NCBI GenBank assembly: GCA_021734325.1
Contig: JAIPJF010000025.1
Span: forward strand, 1-48,806
Length of the DNA: 48,806 nucleotides
Reading direction: 5' to 3'
Origin: Fidelibacterota bacterium
GTDB taxonomy: Bacteria > Fidelibacterota > UBA8477 > JABMPR01
Shown: positions 26,924-35,347 of the stretch, piece by piece
Numbering within the stretch: the stretch's first letter is position 1
Layout: each line of letters opens with the position of its first letter
Notes under the pieces: generated by a model
Database searches by the model: none
What the model saw: only the letters and a program-made list of their open reading frames with translations
What the model was told of the DNA's origin: nothing
Position numbers and translations under genes: made by a program

Positions 26924-27316
26924 CTATGCATCCGGTTCCTTCAGATTGTTAACCACTCGATGGAACCCATTTCTAATGAGCTTCTCATTGAAATTGATTA
27001 GAAGTCCTAGTTTGATGTCTGTCAACTTTAGGTAGGTCAGCACCTGTTTTTTGTGAATATCTGTTATTTTTTCAACAGATTTTAATTCAACTAGTACTAT
27101 ATCGTTGACTATGACATCTGCCCTGAAGCCCTTTTCGAATAATCTTCCATCATAGCTCACTGGAATTTCTACTTGAGCTCGAACTGCCAGCCCCGCCTTC
27201 ACTAATCCATAACAAAAAATACTCTCATAGACGGACTCAAAGAGACCAGGACCTAAAGTTTTATGTATCTTGATACTTAAATCAAGAATAATCTTTGAGA
27301 TATCGTTTTCATGCAT
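26924..27316 (-). CDS. GxxExxY family protein
   Basis: 130 residues, the normal size of the family. It has the naming motif as GLFESVY (about 23-29) and the conserved segments GFRADVIV and VLVELKSVE, which resemble a PD-(D/E)xK-like nuclease core (D, then ExK). The biochemical function of the family is not established. It sits between ftsY and rimO and is bracketed by inverted CGCAGAG repeats (26885-26906 and 27338-27368), as if inserted as a small cassette. No clear ribosome site precedes its ATG. No transposase is nearby. Confidence 0.85.
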   Translation of the reverse strand: MHENDISKIILDLSIKIHKTLGPGLFESVYESIFCYGLVKAGLAVRAQVEIPVSYDGRLFEKGFRADVIVNDIVLVELKSVEKITDIHKKQVLTYLKLTDIKLGLLINFNEKLIRNGFHRVVNNLKEPDA

Positions 27317-27337
27317 GTGATAATGGACCTTTTTTCC

Positions 27338-27368
27338 ACTCTGCGACTCGGCGTCTCTGCGTGAGCTT
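27338..27368. repeat. Right CTCTGCG repeat flanking the GxxExxY gene
   Basis: It holds two copies of CTCTGCG (27339-27345 and 27355-27361), the inverse of the left repeat; GCGTCTCTGCG here is the complement of CGCAGAGACGC there. It overlaps the last codon of ftsY. Confidence 0.6.
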
Positions 27369-28293
27369 AATTCTCGTCCACCTCGAATAAGGCGTTGACA
27401 TAACTCACCGGATCAAAATTCTGGATATCATCCATCTGCTCGCCAATCCCAATATATTTTACCGGAATATCCAGTTTATGCTGAATGGCGATCGCTATTC
27501 CCCCTTTTGCCGTCCCATCCAGTTTGGTCAGAAAGAGATGATCGACAGGTGTCACCATTGAGAACTGTTGAGCCTGGATCAATCCATTTTGACCTGTCGT
27601 CGCATCAATAGTAAGTACGGTCTCATGGGGAGCTTCTGGAATCAATTTTTTCACAATCCGTCGTATTTTCCCCAGCTCCTCCATCAGATTTTTTTGCGTA
27701 TGCAGGCGTCCTGCAGTATCAATGATAACCACATCTATCTCCCGCTGGATGGCACTTTGAAGTGCATCATACACCACGGCACTTGGATCCAGGGCTTCTT
27801 TGCGCATTATCTCAGCACCAGTCCGTTCTGACCAGATGGCCAACTGTTGAATTGCTGCAGCACGAAAAGTATCACCAGCTACAAGGAGCACTTTCTTACC
27901 CTGCTTGTGATAGTGATGGGCCAGTTTCCCAATGGAAGTGGTTTTTCCCGTCCCATTCACACCAACGACAAGTATCACATGTGGTTTGTTTTCAAGCGTC
28001 TGATGGAAGGTTCTCGAACCCATTCTGGCGATGATATTATGTTTCAGAAAATCTATGACCGATTCCATTTCAACTACCTGATTAAGGGGGAAATTCTTTC
28101 TTAGGTCTGCGATGATCTCCATGGAAAGATCCACACCGATGTCCGCTGAGATCAATGTTTCCTCGATTTGGTCAAGCATAATGTCGGTCAGGGGTACTGA
28201 ACCGGTAAAAAGTTTGCTTATCCGGTTATTAAGCTGGGTTCTGGATCGACTCAGACCCTGTTTTAATCGATTAAATGCGGAAGAAAATATCAT
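27367..28293 (-). CDS. ftsY: Signal recognition particle receptor FtsY
   Basis: 308 residues. The N domain (about 1-90) is followed by the G domain with GVNGTGKTTS (G1, near 110), DTFRAAAIQQL, DTAGR (G3), TKLDGTAKGG (G4) and a C-terminal GIGEQMDD..F motif. There is no long acidic A region, as in many non-proteobacterial FtsY proteins. It is the membrane GTPase that docks SRP-ribosome complexes at the Sec translocon. ATG at 28293 without an evident ribosome site, 35 bp after the phosphatidyltransferase gene. Confidence 0.96.
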   Translation of the reverse strand: MIFSSAFNRLKQGLSRSRTQLNNRISKLFTGSVPLTDIMLDQIEETLISADIGVDLSMEIIADLRKNFPLNQVVEMESVIDFLKHNIIARMGSRTFHQTLENKPHVILVVGVNGTGKTTSIGKLAHHYHKQGKKVLLVAGDTFRAAAIQQLAIWSERTGAEIMRKEALDPSAVVYDALQSAIQREIDVVIIDTAGRLHTQKNLMEELGKIRRIVKKLIPEAPHETVLTIDATTGQNGLIQAQQFSMVTPVDHLFLTKLDGTAKGGIAIAIQHKLDIPVKYIGIGEQMDDIQNFDPVSYVNALFEVDEN

Positions 28294-28328
28294 GGTATTT
28301 TAGGTGCTCTGTTTGAATTATCTGAGGA

Positions 28329-28886
28329 TCACTGTGATTTCACGTCGACCTGGTAGAGATGATAATAATGCTTCATATAGAAAAATAAAGATAGTGAAGC
28401 GAAAACCAGAGTCAGATAAAGCAGATAATCCGCCCATGGATAGAGTTTAAAGATCATTAGAATAAATGTAATACTGGTCAGGAAAATGGACCATTTCCCT
28501 GTCCGGTTGGCCTGCATTTCTCGTTTGGAATTTTTACTGACCAGATAACCCAGACCGAAGATTAAAGCTTCCCGCAAGACACTGAAGATAACAAACCAGA
28601 TGGGAATGGCAGATGAAACCGGTTTGGCAAAGAATAAAACACCAAATATCACGATCTTGTCGGCAAGGGGATCAAGAAATTTGCCAAATCGACTGACCTC
28701 ATGGTACGATCGAGCAAACCACCCATCCAGATAATCTGAGACAAGGCTCATGATGATCCAGAAAACCGCCCACATGGGGAAATTTATCAGGTTCCCATCC
28801 CATCCGTTCAGAAGATAGACAATTGGAAATACCATAAATCCTCTGGCAACAGATGTCATATTTGCGGCTGTAACTAACTTATTCAA
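28329..28886 (-). CDS. CDP-alcohol phosphatidyltransferase (PgsA-like)
   Basis: 185 residues with about five membrane segments. The family signature is complete: DYLDGWFAR, then G and DPLAD at the expected spacing (residues about 49-74). Members join CDP-diacylglycerol to an alcohol; PgsA (glycerol-3-phosphate) is the likeliest by length, but other headgroups cannot be excluded. The start is a TTG at 28886, 8 bp after the ABC ATPase stop; the sequence around it (NKLVTAANMTSVARGFMV) aligns with the usual N-terminus of the family. Confidence 0.85.
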   Translation of the reverse strand: MNKLVTAANMTSVARGFMVFPIVYLLNGWDGNLINFPMWAVFWIIMSLVSDYLDGWFARSYHEVSRFGKFLDPLADKIVIFGVLFFAKPVSSAIPIWFVIFSVLREALIFGLGYLVSKNSKREMQANRTGKWSIFLTSITFILMIFKLYPWADYLLYLTLVFASLSLFFYMKHYYHLYQVDVKSQ

Positions 28887-28894
28887 TGGGTCAT

Positions 28895-29566
28895 TTACTT
28901 CTTTCCTGCCTGAAATCTGACTCCGTAATCACTCAGGTCAAAGTCAGCTTCGTTCAATAGATCATTGGTCTTTCCAATCCTGTCAACTGTTCCGGCTTTC
29001 AAACAGATCAAATCGGTGGAGCCAGAGACAAATTCATAGTTGTGGGAGATAAGGATTATCCTCGTCTCATTAGCTTTTAAATTACCTATTATCCTTAGAA
29101 GCACCACGTTTTCTTTTTCAGTAATGCCAATATCAGGCTCATCCAATATTAAAAATTCGGGTTGCAGATAGAAGATGCAAACCAGGGCGATTCTTCTGCG
29201 CTCTCCCCCGCTCATCAGAATAAAGGGGAAATCTAAAATCTGTTTCGCATTTTTGAATCCGAGCTCATTCATCATGTGCAACAACAATTCTGTATCAATC
29301 CTTTTGGAAAGCATGATGCTGAGTTGGTCGATTACATTTTCCGCAAACAAAAATCGATCTGGATATTGCGGCAGATAGTACCATTGGGCGGTGTTGGCAT
29401 GTGAGGGTTTCGTTGCAAGTGCCTCTCCAAACGTACTTTTTCCACTTCCATTCTCGCCAATGATACAGGTATAACCAGTAGCACTCAGGCTCAATTCAGG
29501 TGTATTAAGCAGAAAATCCTTATTCCCCTGATAACGATGGGATAGTGCGGGAAGAATGAAACTCAT
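28895..29566 (-). CDS. ABC transporter ATPase, ECF/EcfA-like (first of a pair)
   Basis: 223 residues. Walker A GENGSGKST near 40, Q-loop PQYPDRFLF, signature MSGGERRRIAL, Walker B FLILDEPD and switch His in ISHN. The Q-loop context resembles EcfA energising subunits of ECF vitamin or metal transporters. The D-loop is unusual (DIGITEKEN instead of SGLD). Its ATG overlaps the stop of the other ATPase gene (ATGA), so the two are translationally coupled. No EcfT or substrate-binding membrane gene is in the window. Confidence 0.8.
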   Translation of the reverse strand: MSFILPALSHRYQGNKDFLLNTPELSLSATGYTCIIGENGSGKSTFGEALATKPSHANTAQWYYLPQYPDRFLFAENVIDQLSIMLSKRIDTELLLHMMNELGFKNAKQILDFPFILMSGGERRRIALVCIFYLQPEFLILDEPDIGITEKENVVLLRIIGNLKANETRIILISHNYEFVSGSTDLICLKAGTVDRIGKTNDLLNEADFDLSDYGVRFQAGKK

Positions 29567-30216
29567 AGGGCTTTTAGTTCAGGTTGTGACTGGTCGAGGT
29601 CGATCAGGTGTGTACCCCAGTCCAGTTCAGAAGTATATTGAGTAACGTGGAGAATGGTTTTTCCTGCAGCATGCGTTTCCTTGAGATATTTCCTGAGAAT
29701 GCGGGCATTATTTCGATCCAGATAGGAGCTTGGTTCATCCAGTATGATTAGTGGAGCCGAATTCCCCATGAGCTGGGCCAAAGCGAGACCTTGCTTCTCC
29801 CCACCGGATAGACTTTCCACAGATCTTTCAAGCAAGGATTCCATTCCCAGGTCCTGGATGAGCTGCATGTATTGTGGTGTCAATTCTTCTGTCTCATAGG
29901 AAAGCTCCTCAATGACTGTCTCCCCATAGAAAAGATCCTCAATCTGTTGGCCCATATAGACGATTTTGCCATTTCTCACTGCTTCTGGATACCCGGCATG
30001 GACAGCCTCACCATTGACCATGATCTCCCCGGAGTCGGGTTTAATCAAACCTAGGATCAATTTTATCAGGCTGCTCTTTCCACTCCCATTACTACCCTTG
30101 ATAGACACATAAGTGCCCTCTGGGATACAAAGATTTAGATTTTGAAAAATGGACTTTTCAAAGGTCTTCCAGCGGTAGCTTAGAAACAGCTCCTTGACCT
30201 GGACGTGACAGCCCAT
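29563..30216 (-). CDS. ABC transporter ATPase, ECF/EcfA-like (second of a pair)
   Basis: 217 residues. Walker A GSNGSGKSS near 40, Q-loop YMGQQIEDLF, signature LSGGEKQGLAL and Walker B LIILDEPSSYLD are present. The switch position reads HVTQY, so the usual His is Gln, which may make one ATP site of a heterodimer weak or regulatory. It lies 4 bp after the polyprenyl synthase stop and overlaps the next ATPase by 4 bp. It probably pairs with that protein; the transported substrate is unknown. Confidence 0.8.
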   Translation of the reverse strand: MGCHVQVKELFLSYRWKTFEKSIFQNLNLCIPEGTYVSIKGSNGSGKSSLIKLILGLIKPDSGEIMVNGEAVHAGYPEAVRNGKIVYMGQQIEDLFYGETVIEELSYETEELTPQYMQLIQDLGMESLLERSVESLSGGEKQGLALAQLMGNSAPLIILDEPSSYLDRNNARILRKYLKETHAAGKTILHVTQYTSELDWGTHLIDLDQSQPELKAL

Positions 30217-30220
30217 CCTA

Positions 30221-31198
30221 CTATTTCTCGCGTTGAATATTGAAATCGATAAACTGGATCATTGAATATTTGATCGGTCCATCCGGGAAACGGTCCAGGT
30301 TTGTTTTGGCCTGATCAGAATAATATTGGAGTCTCTGCTTGGTATATTCAAGACCTCCGTAGGTATTGATAAACTCTAGAACATATTTTTGAATGGCCTT
30401 ATCTCCACCCTTTTTACTCATTCTCTTGAATTCTCGGGTTTTCTCTTTTCCAGCATGCTGAAGAGCATAAATAATAGGGAGCGTGACCATGTTATGCTTG
30501 ACATCCAAACCAATGGGTTTACCCACTGAGGCGGCCCTTCCTTCAAAATCAAAGAGGTCATCCTTGATCTGAAATGCAATCCCAAAGCAGCGTCCGTATT
30601 CGTAGAGTGCATTCCAAGCTTCATGGTCATCCGTGGTGGTCATTGCACCCAGTTTACACCCCGTAGCCAACAGGGACGCCGTCTTGTCCTCGATCATATC
30701 ATAATAGGCTTCCTCAGTCATCGTATCCGAGCGGGCTCTGTCGATCTGGTCTATCTCTCCTGTAACCAGCTTATCAGCCGTTGTGGCCAGCAAGTCAAGC
30801 ATTTCAGGGTGCTTGAGTTTTACCATTTTTACCAGAGCCTTTGAAAAAAGATAATCACCGATCAGAACACTGATCTTGTTGCGCCAGATGGAATTGATAC
30901 TGGGCAGTCCCCGACGTGTCTCAGCCTCGTCGACCACATCATCATGAACCAGGGTAGCTGTGTGGAGCACTTCGATCAGGGATGCGGCTGAATAGGTTTG
31001 CTCTGTACACTCTCCATTTAATTTTGCCGACAGAATGAGCAGCATGGGCCGCATTTTCTTGCCCTTTTGGGCGATAACGTATTTCATTACCTGATTAATC
31101 AGGAAAACATGTGATTTGAGCGAGTCCTCAAAGTAGTGCTGAAAACTATTGAGTTCAGCCTGAACCGGACGTAACAGATCATCCAAGGAAATCTTCAA
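30221..31198 (-). CDS. Trans-isoprenyl diphosphate synthase (polyprenyl synthetase)
   Basis: 325 residues of the IspA/IspB family. The first Asp-rich motif is HDDVVDEAETRRG near 88, the second KDDLFDFEG near 216; GKKMRP and the KT then GxxxG pattern are also in place. It condenses isopentenyl diphosphate onto an allylic primer; bulky residues before the first motif are not decisive, so chain length (octaprenyl or longer for quinones) is inferred from family habit only. Its start overlaps the end of tatC by 20 bp, so the two are coupled. Confidence 0.9.
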   Translation of the reverse strand: MKISLDDLLRPVQAELNSFQHYFEDSLKSHVFLINQVMKYVIAQKGKKMRPMLLILSAKLNGECTEQTYSAASLIEVLHTATLVHDDVVDEAETRRGLPSINSIWRNKISVLIGDYLFSKALVKMVKLKHPEMLDLLATTADKLVTGEIDQIDRARSDTMTEEAYYDMIEDKTASLLATGCKLGAMTTTDDHEAWNALYEYGRCFGIAFQIKDDLFDFEGRAASVGKPIGLDVKHNMVTLPIIYALQHAGKEKTREFKRMSKKGGDKAIQKYVLEFINTYGGLEYTKQRLQYYSDQAKTNLDRFPDGPIKYSMIQFIDFNIQREK

Positions 31199-31982
31199 GC
31201 AGCGCGTCCTCTTTGATTATTCCCTCAGACTTCAATTCATCGTCATCTGTAGGTTTCTTTTGTTTTACCAGCTTGGACACCCAAATACTCACCTCATAAA
31301 GCAAGATCATGGGCATGGCTACCCCAAGCATGGTGAAGGGGTCTGCAGGTGTAAATACGGCTGAGAGGACCAGAATAACGAGATAGGCAAATCGTCTGAC
31401 CTTTTTTAATATTCCTGGATTTACCAGGCCAATTTTTGCCAATAAGAAGATGACGACTGGTAGTTCAAATGCCATACCAGTGAACATGATGAGAATCGTG
31501 ATATAGTTCAAATAATCTGTTATTGTTACATAGTTCACCAGGCCTGGAAGACCGTGATTCAGAACTGCAAAAAACTTCAGGGACCAGGGAATCATAATAA
31601 AATAGGAGAATAGGGATCCCATGACAAAACTAAGGATTGTAACGATGATCAACATGGGTGCAAAAGCCCGCTCGTCATCCAGCAATCCAGGGGCGATAAA
31701 TTTCCAAATCTGATGGATAATGACTGGCAGTGAAAATATGACACCCAGAACAATGGCTACTCTCATTTTCGCCAGGAAAACACCTAATATGGTTGTATTC
31801 AATAATTCCAGTCGCGGTTCTGTACTCTCGATCGGAAGGCTTAGAATCTGTATCAGTTGATTTGAAAAAATAAAACCAACTATGGCGAATACCAGAACAC
31901 TGCTGAAGGCTTTAACGATTCTCCATCGCAATTCCTCCAGATGGTCCAATAAGGGCATTTCACTTTTTGGCAGGGCTTTCAT
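31179..31982 (-). CDS. tatC: Twin-arginine translocase subunit TatC
   Basis: 267 residues with six predicted membrane segments. Hallmarks: the N-terminal HLEELRWRI, the periplasmic loop with PLLDDERAF-type sequence (APGLLDDERA), YITILIMFTGMAFELPV and the FTPADPFTML motif. TatC binds twin-arginine signal peptides. TatA and TatB are not in the window. The C-terminal tail (about 235-267) is unusually long and charged. It starts a run of tightly spaced genes through ftsY. Confidence 0.96.
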   Translation of the reverse strand: MKALPKSEMPLLDHLEELRWRIVKAFSSVLVFAIVGFIFSNQLIQILSLPIESTEPRLELLNTTILGVFLAKMRVAIVLGVIFSLPVIIHQIWKFIAPGLLDDERAFAPMLIIVTILSFVMGSLFSYFIMIPWSLKFFAVLNHGLPGLVNYVTITDYLNYITILIMFTGMAFELPVVIFLLAKIGLVNPGILKKVRRFAYLVILVLSAVFTPADPFTMLGVAMPMILLYEVSIWVSKLVKQKKPTDDDELKSEGIIKEDALLEDFLG

Positions 31983-31998
31983 AGTCAGTTAAGATAAA

Positions 31999-32021
31999 AG
32001 GTTTCACAGAGAGTGAAACCT
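31999..32021 (-). terminator. Intrinsic terminator after meaB
   Basis: AGGTTTCAC (31999-32007) pairs with GTGAAACCT (32013-32021) around AGAGA. On the minus strand it is followed by a U-rich run (TTTTATCTT). It lies between the meaB stop and tatC. Confidence 0.65.
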
Positions 32022-32031
32022 CAATAATTGT

Positions 32032-32964
32032 TTAGCGGTTTAATAAGTTATTGACCAGTTCAACCAGGCCAAGTTTTCTGTAGTCCTCAGATTTCAGCGA
32101 CTTTTCAAGTGAATTTATTTTCTCCACCGACCAAAAGTCGCTCTGAATCTTTCTATTGATGTGAGAGAGTATCTTTGCCTGGATTCGCTGCTGAAAATTT
32201 TTCCGAATTATCCCTGTTTCGCTAAGAAATGCCTGATGCTTGACAAGGGTTTCCATCATTTCAGAGATACCCGTACCTGCGAGGGCATTCGTTTTGACTA
32301 CCTGCGGATGCCATTCACCTTCAGCATATGAACGCATCTCAAGCATGGACTGGATCTGAGCAGCTGCCTGATTAGCTCCCTGGCGATCAGATTTGTTAAT
32401 AATAAAAAGATCAGCAATCTCCATGAGCCCTGCCTTCATGGCTTGAATATCGTCTCCGGATTCAGGGACCAGAACAACAATGGTGGTATCGGCAGCATCA
32501 GCTACATCCAGCTCGACCTGCCCAACACCGACCGTTTCATATATAATTATTTCATACCCAGCAGCGTCAAATATATCAGCAGCATCCTGCGCCCTCAGAG
32601 CAAGTCCCCCTCTGCTTCCCCTAGTCGCCATGGAGCGGATGAAAACGCCCTTGTCGCTATAATGTCTACCCATTCTAACCCGGTCACCAAGGATTGCTCC
32701 TCCAGTAAAGGGGGAGCTTGGGTCCACAGAAATAACCGCAACCTTTTTATCCTGGGTACGCCAATATTCGATCATTCGATCCAGAAGTGAACTCTTCCCG
32801 GCACCAGGTGGTCCGGTTACACCTATCCGGTAGGCTTGACCAAGGTGCTGAACCAGAAGATCTGTGATACTGAGGTCCAAATCCTCGGCATTTTCCACAA
32901 ATGAAAGCGCCCGGGTTATTGCCAGGCGCTCTGAATTCAGGATTCCTTCAACATGAACGTTCAT
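32032..32964 (-). CDS. meaB: Methylmalonyl-CoA mutase-associated GTPase MeaB (ArgK family)
   Basis: 310 residues from ATG 32964, which lies 7 bp after the crp-family stop; a longer frame to 33039 overlaps that gene and is disfavoured. G1 GVTGPPGAGKSSL near 45, DPSSPFTGGAILGDRVRM, ETVGVGQVE and G4 NKSD are all present. MeaB is a G-protein chaperone that protects and reloads adenosylcobalamin-dependent acyl-CoA mutases. No mutase or cobalamin gene is in the window, so its partner must be elsewhere. Its end is marked by a terminator. Confidence 0.92.
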   Translation of the reverse strand: MNVHVEGILNSERLAITRALSFVENAEDLDLSITDLLVQHLGQAYRIGVTGPPGAGKSSLLDRMIEYWRTQDKKVAVISVDPSSPFTGGAILGDRVRMGRHYSDKGVFIRSMATRGSRGGLALRAQDAADIFDAAGYEIIIYETVGVGQVELDVADAADTTIVVLVPESGDDIQAMKAGLMEIADLFIINKSDRQGANQAAAQIQSMLEMRSYAEGEWHPQVVKTNALAGTGISEMMETLVKHQAFLSETGIIRKNFQQRIQAKILSHINRKIQSDFWSVEKINSLEKSLKSEDYRKLGLVELVNNLLNR

Positions 32965-32971
32965 GGGATTC

Positions 32972-33676
32972 TTAAAATTTAATCTGGTACATTTCCTTGA
33001 ATTTACTGTACTGGCGAATAATGATCTTTTGTCCGTCACGAATAAGCCAGTTTTTCTCTTCCAGCTTTTTCATCATGCGCGAGACTGTTTCTCTGGTCGT
33101 TCCGGCCATGTTGGCAATATCCTGCTGCATGGGCATCTGTCCCAGGGTCACATCACCCATTTTGTATGTGCCGTTCTCTTCTGCGAGGCTGATCAGGATC
33201 GAGGCAATTTTTCCCTCAGCATCGCTCAGGGTTAAATATTCCAAATGCATATCGGTTTTTCGAAGTCTTGAAGCAAGCTCCATCAAGAGCGCCGTCGCCA
33301 CACTGGGGTGATGCTCAAGCAGATCAATAAATTCACCGCGATTAATGGTCTGTATCTTACAAGTCGATAATGTAATAATATTTGCTGATCGCGTTTCCCC
33401 GTCCAGGATTGCCAGCTCACCAAAAAAATCCCCTTCACCTAAAAAAGCCAGGACTGCTTCACGTCCGTCCTCTGCGAGTCGGGTAACCTTCACTGAGCCT
33501 GATTCAATAATAAAAAAATTGTCACCCGCTTGCTCCTGGTGAAGAATATGCTGATCCTTGTCATATGTTTTCTCTTGGGCAACACTTGCCAGGTGAGCAA
33601 GAACTTTCTCACTCAATTCAGAAAATAACGGGACCAATCGTAAAGTGTCTATCAAATGTTCAATTCGCTCTGTCAT
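32972..33676 (-). CDS. Crp/Fnr-family transcriptional regulator
   Basis: 234 residues from ATG 33676, chosen because GAGGAG lies 6 nt upstream; the frame extends to 33754 without such a site. A cyclic-nucleotide-binding beta-roll (about 12-125) contains FFGELAILDGETRSA, whose Glu and Arg-Ser match the cAMP-phosphate pocket of CRP. It has no Fnr-type Cys cluster. A winged helix-turn-helix follows (about 160-225: QQDIANMAGTTRETVSRMMKKL). It is probably a nucleotide-responsive regulator and possibly co-transcribed with meaB; target genes cannot be told from the sequence. Confidence 0.88.
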   Translation of the reverse strand: MTERIEHLIDTLRLVPLFSELSEKVLAHLASVAQEKTYDKDQHILHQEQAGDNFFIIESGSVKVTRLAEDGREAVLAFLGEGDFFGELAILDGETRSANIITLSTCKIQTINRGEFIDLLEHHPSVATALLMELASRLRKTDMHLEYLTLSDAEGKIASILISLAEENGTYKMGDVTLGQMPMQQDIANMAGTTRETVSRMMKKLEEKNWLIRDGQKIIIRQYSKFKEMYQIKF

Positions 33677-33890
33677 CCCTATCTCCTCGTAACCTTCATA
33701 CAAACTGATCATCGCTTCATTCAGTCCGTCCCCCACGATCTTTTTTCCAAACAATTTTCTCTGGTGGGATCGTTAAATTAGTCTAAAAAGGCTCAAAGCA
33801 AAAACACAAATTAGGAGCCAGCTATATATTTGTGTTCACTTTGAATTCATACTGCAAACTCTAATATAAGTTTTATTTCGACTTAAAGCG

Positions 33891-33919
33891 TTGACAGAGG
33901 TATGTTGGGCATATATATT
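33891..33919 (+). promoter_or_regulatory. Strong promoter of rpsT
   Basis: A perfect TTGACA (33891-33896), 17-bp spacer and TATATT (33914-33919) lie 30 bp before the rpsT ATG. Confidence 0.8.
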
Positions 33920-33949
33920 CGCGGGCATTTTTGAGGAGAAAAAAGAAAT

Positions 33950-34204
33950 ATGCCTGTAAAGAAAACGATTGCCAAACGTATCCGCCAAGCCGAAAAATCC
34001 CGGATACGCAACAAACATTATAATTCGATGATGAAGACTGCTATTAAAAAAGCACTGGCCACAGAGGATGCAGAGAATGCAAACAATCTGGGTCGTTCTG
34101 CCATCTCAATGATTGATAAAGTTGCAAGTAATGGTGTTATTCACAAGAATAAAGCGGACAATCAAAAATCTCGAATTGCGAAGCATATAGCCAGCTTTTC
34201 CTGA
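33950..34204 (+). CDS. rpsT: 30S ribosomal protein S20
   Basis: 84 residues, the usual size. It is basic and helical with the S20 pattern AKRIRQAEKSRIRNKHYNS, MKTAIKKAL and a late IHKNKADNQKSRIAKHI. It binds 16S rRNA early in 30S assembly. GAGGAG precedes the ATG; it has a strong promoter and its own terminator, so it is a single-gene unit. Confidence 0.97.
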   Translation: MPVKKTIAKRIRQAEKSRIRNKHYNSMMKTAIKKALATEDAENANNLGRSAISMIDKVASNGVIHKNKADNQKSRIAKHIASFS

Positions 34205-34233
34205 GAACCTATTTTAGTCAATCATGACCTTTT

Positions 34234-34267
34234 AAGACCTCGACAGTATAGCCGGGGTCTTTTTTTT
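34234..34267 (+). terminator. rpsT terminator
   Basis: AAGACC pairs with GGTCTT, extended by imperfect TCG/CGG, and is followed by eight T. The T run contains the stop codon of the converging DDAH-like gene, so the two 3' ends are packed together. Confidence 0.85.
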
Positions 34268-35204
34268 AGTATATCTCGTTCGTCAGACAATGGACAGAGC
34301 CGCCGGCATAACGAAAACTGCTTAAGGGAGTTATGAAGCGCTGTATTCCCAGATCACTCAATAATTCCTCCACACCAGGGGTCATGAAGTGACTGCTGTT
34401 TACCATGATTCCCGGAGCGATAAGTGCATTGACCGCATAATTCCCCAATTCTTCAGCTTCACCAGATGAGTCGATGGGATCAATTTCAATCAGCTTCACT
34501 CTCAGTGACTGAATAGACTTCATGCTGGCCTGACTTAGCTTGTTTGCCGTGACGATTAAGGCAGCCAGACAGTTATCCCTGCTCAATACCGGAGTAAGGA
34601 CAGTGTCCAGATGATATCCTTCCGATTTGATCAGGATATAATGGTCTGGCCGAATGATCTCACGCACAAAATCATGACCCTGCCTGTTCGAGCGGGAAAG
34701 ACCGCCGAAATAAAAGCTGCCCTTGCACGTTTCGACGTAATTAATATCACCACCTTCCAGAAATGCACCTTCGGGCAGGCTAACAACCGTTTTTCCTAAC
34801 TTTGATTCGATTAAACGTGTATGGTATTCACCTTCTAACATTCTATCCTTAACGCTAAATCGACTTTTGATCCAGATACCACGAAAAACAATCCCTGAAT
34901 CCCGAATAAAAACTGCGTCGTGATACAAGCTGTCAGGTTGGTTCAACTCTTCAGGGAATGGGACAATATGAAGGTGGAAGCCAGCTTTTAAGAGGGTGTC
35001 AATAAAATTAAGCCACTCCTGTCGAAGAAGGGATTGGTCTGGGACGATGCCTCGTGAGTTTGCATATACGGTGGCATAATTGAGGCTGGACTCTGATTCA
35101 CCCTGATGAACTGGATACCCCTTGTGCCACATACCAAGGACCTCTTCTGTGACGGGTGCGAGACCCATCAGAATTATCTCTTTATTTTGCGTGTGTGATT
35201 TCAT
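34266..35204 (-). CDS. Dimethylarginine dimethylaminohydrolase-like (amidinotransferase/guanidine-modifying) enzyme
   Basis: 312 residues of the arginine-deiminase/DDAH superfamily. Visible active-site elements: HDAVFIRDSG near 94, EGGD near 157, HLDTVLTP near 200 and GGSVHC with the nucleophilic Cys306. Members attack the guanidinium carbon of arginine derivatives; dimethylarginine, ornithine-forming or other substrates cannot be separated by eye. The first ATG has only a weak ribosome site; an ATG 12 codons in is possible. It converges on rpsT and is divergent from the UVR-motif gene. Confidence 0.85.
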   Translation of the reverse strand: MKSHTQNKEIILMGLAPVTEEVLGMWHKGYPVHQGESESSLNYATVYANSRGIVPDQSLLRQEWLNFIDTLLKAGFHLHIVPFPEELNQPDSLYHDAVFIRDSGIVFRGIWIKSRFSVKDRMLEGEYHTRLIESKLGKTVVSLPEGAFLEGGDINYVETCKGSFYFGGLSRSNRQGHDFVREIIRPDHYILIKSEGYHLDTVLTPVLSRDNCLAALIVTANKLSQASMKSIQSLRVKLIEIDPIDSSGEAEELGNYAVNALIAPGIMVNSSHFMTPGVEELLSDLGIQRFITPLSSFRYAGGSVHCLTNEIY

Positions 35205-35347
35205 GGCTTCAATTTACTCTCTGCGGCCCAGCGCGGAAGCAACTTATCCCTGAATTCCTAAGGATCTCCCTTTTCATTAAAACTAATTTATCCCTTCACC
35301 CATCTATTCATTGGAGAACCTCATGATTCTGATTTAATTAAGTTGTG

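Noticed and set aside
33803-33846. Inverted repeat AACACAAAT/ATTTGTGTT between crp and rpsT as a Crp-type operator
   Set aside because: The arms are 26 bp apart and do not match the TGTGA-N6-TCACA form; it is A/T-rich and may be chance.
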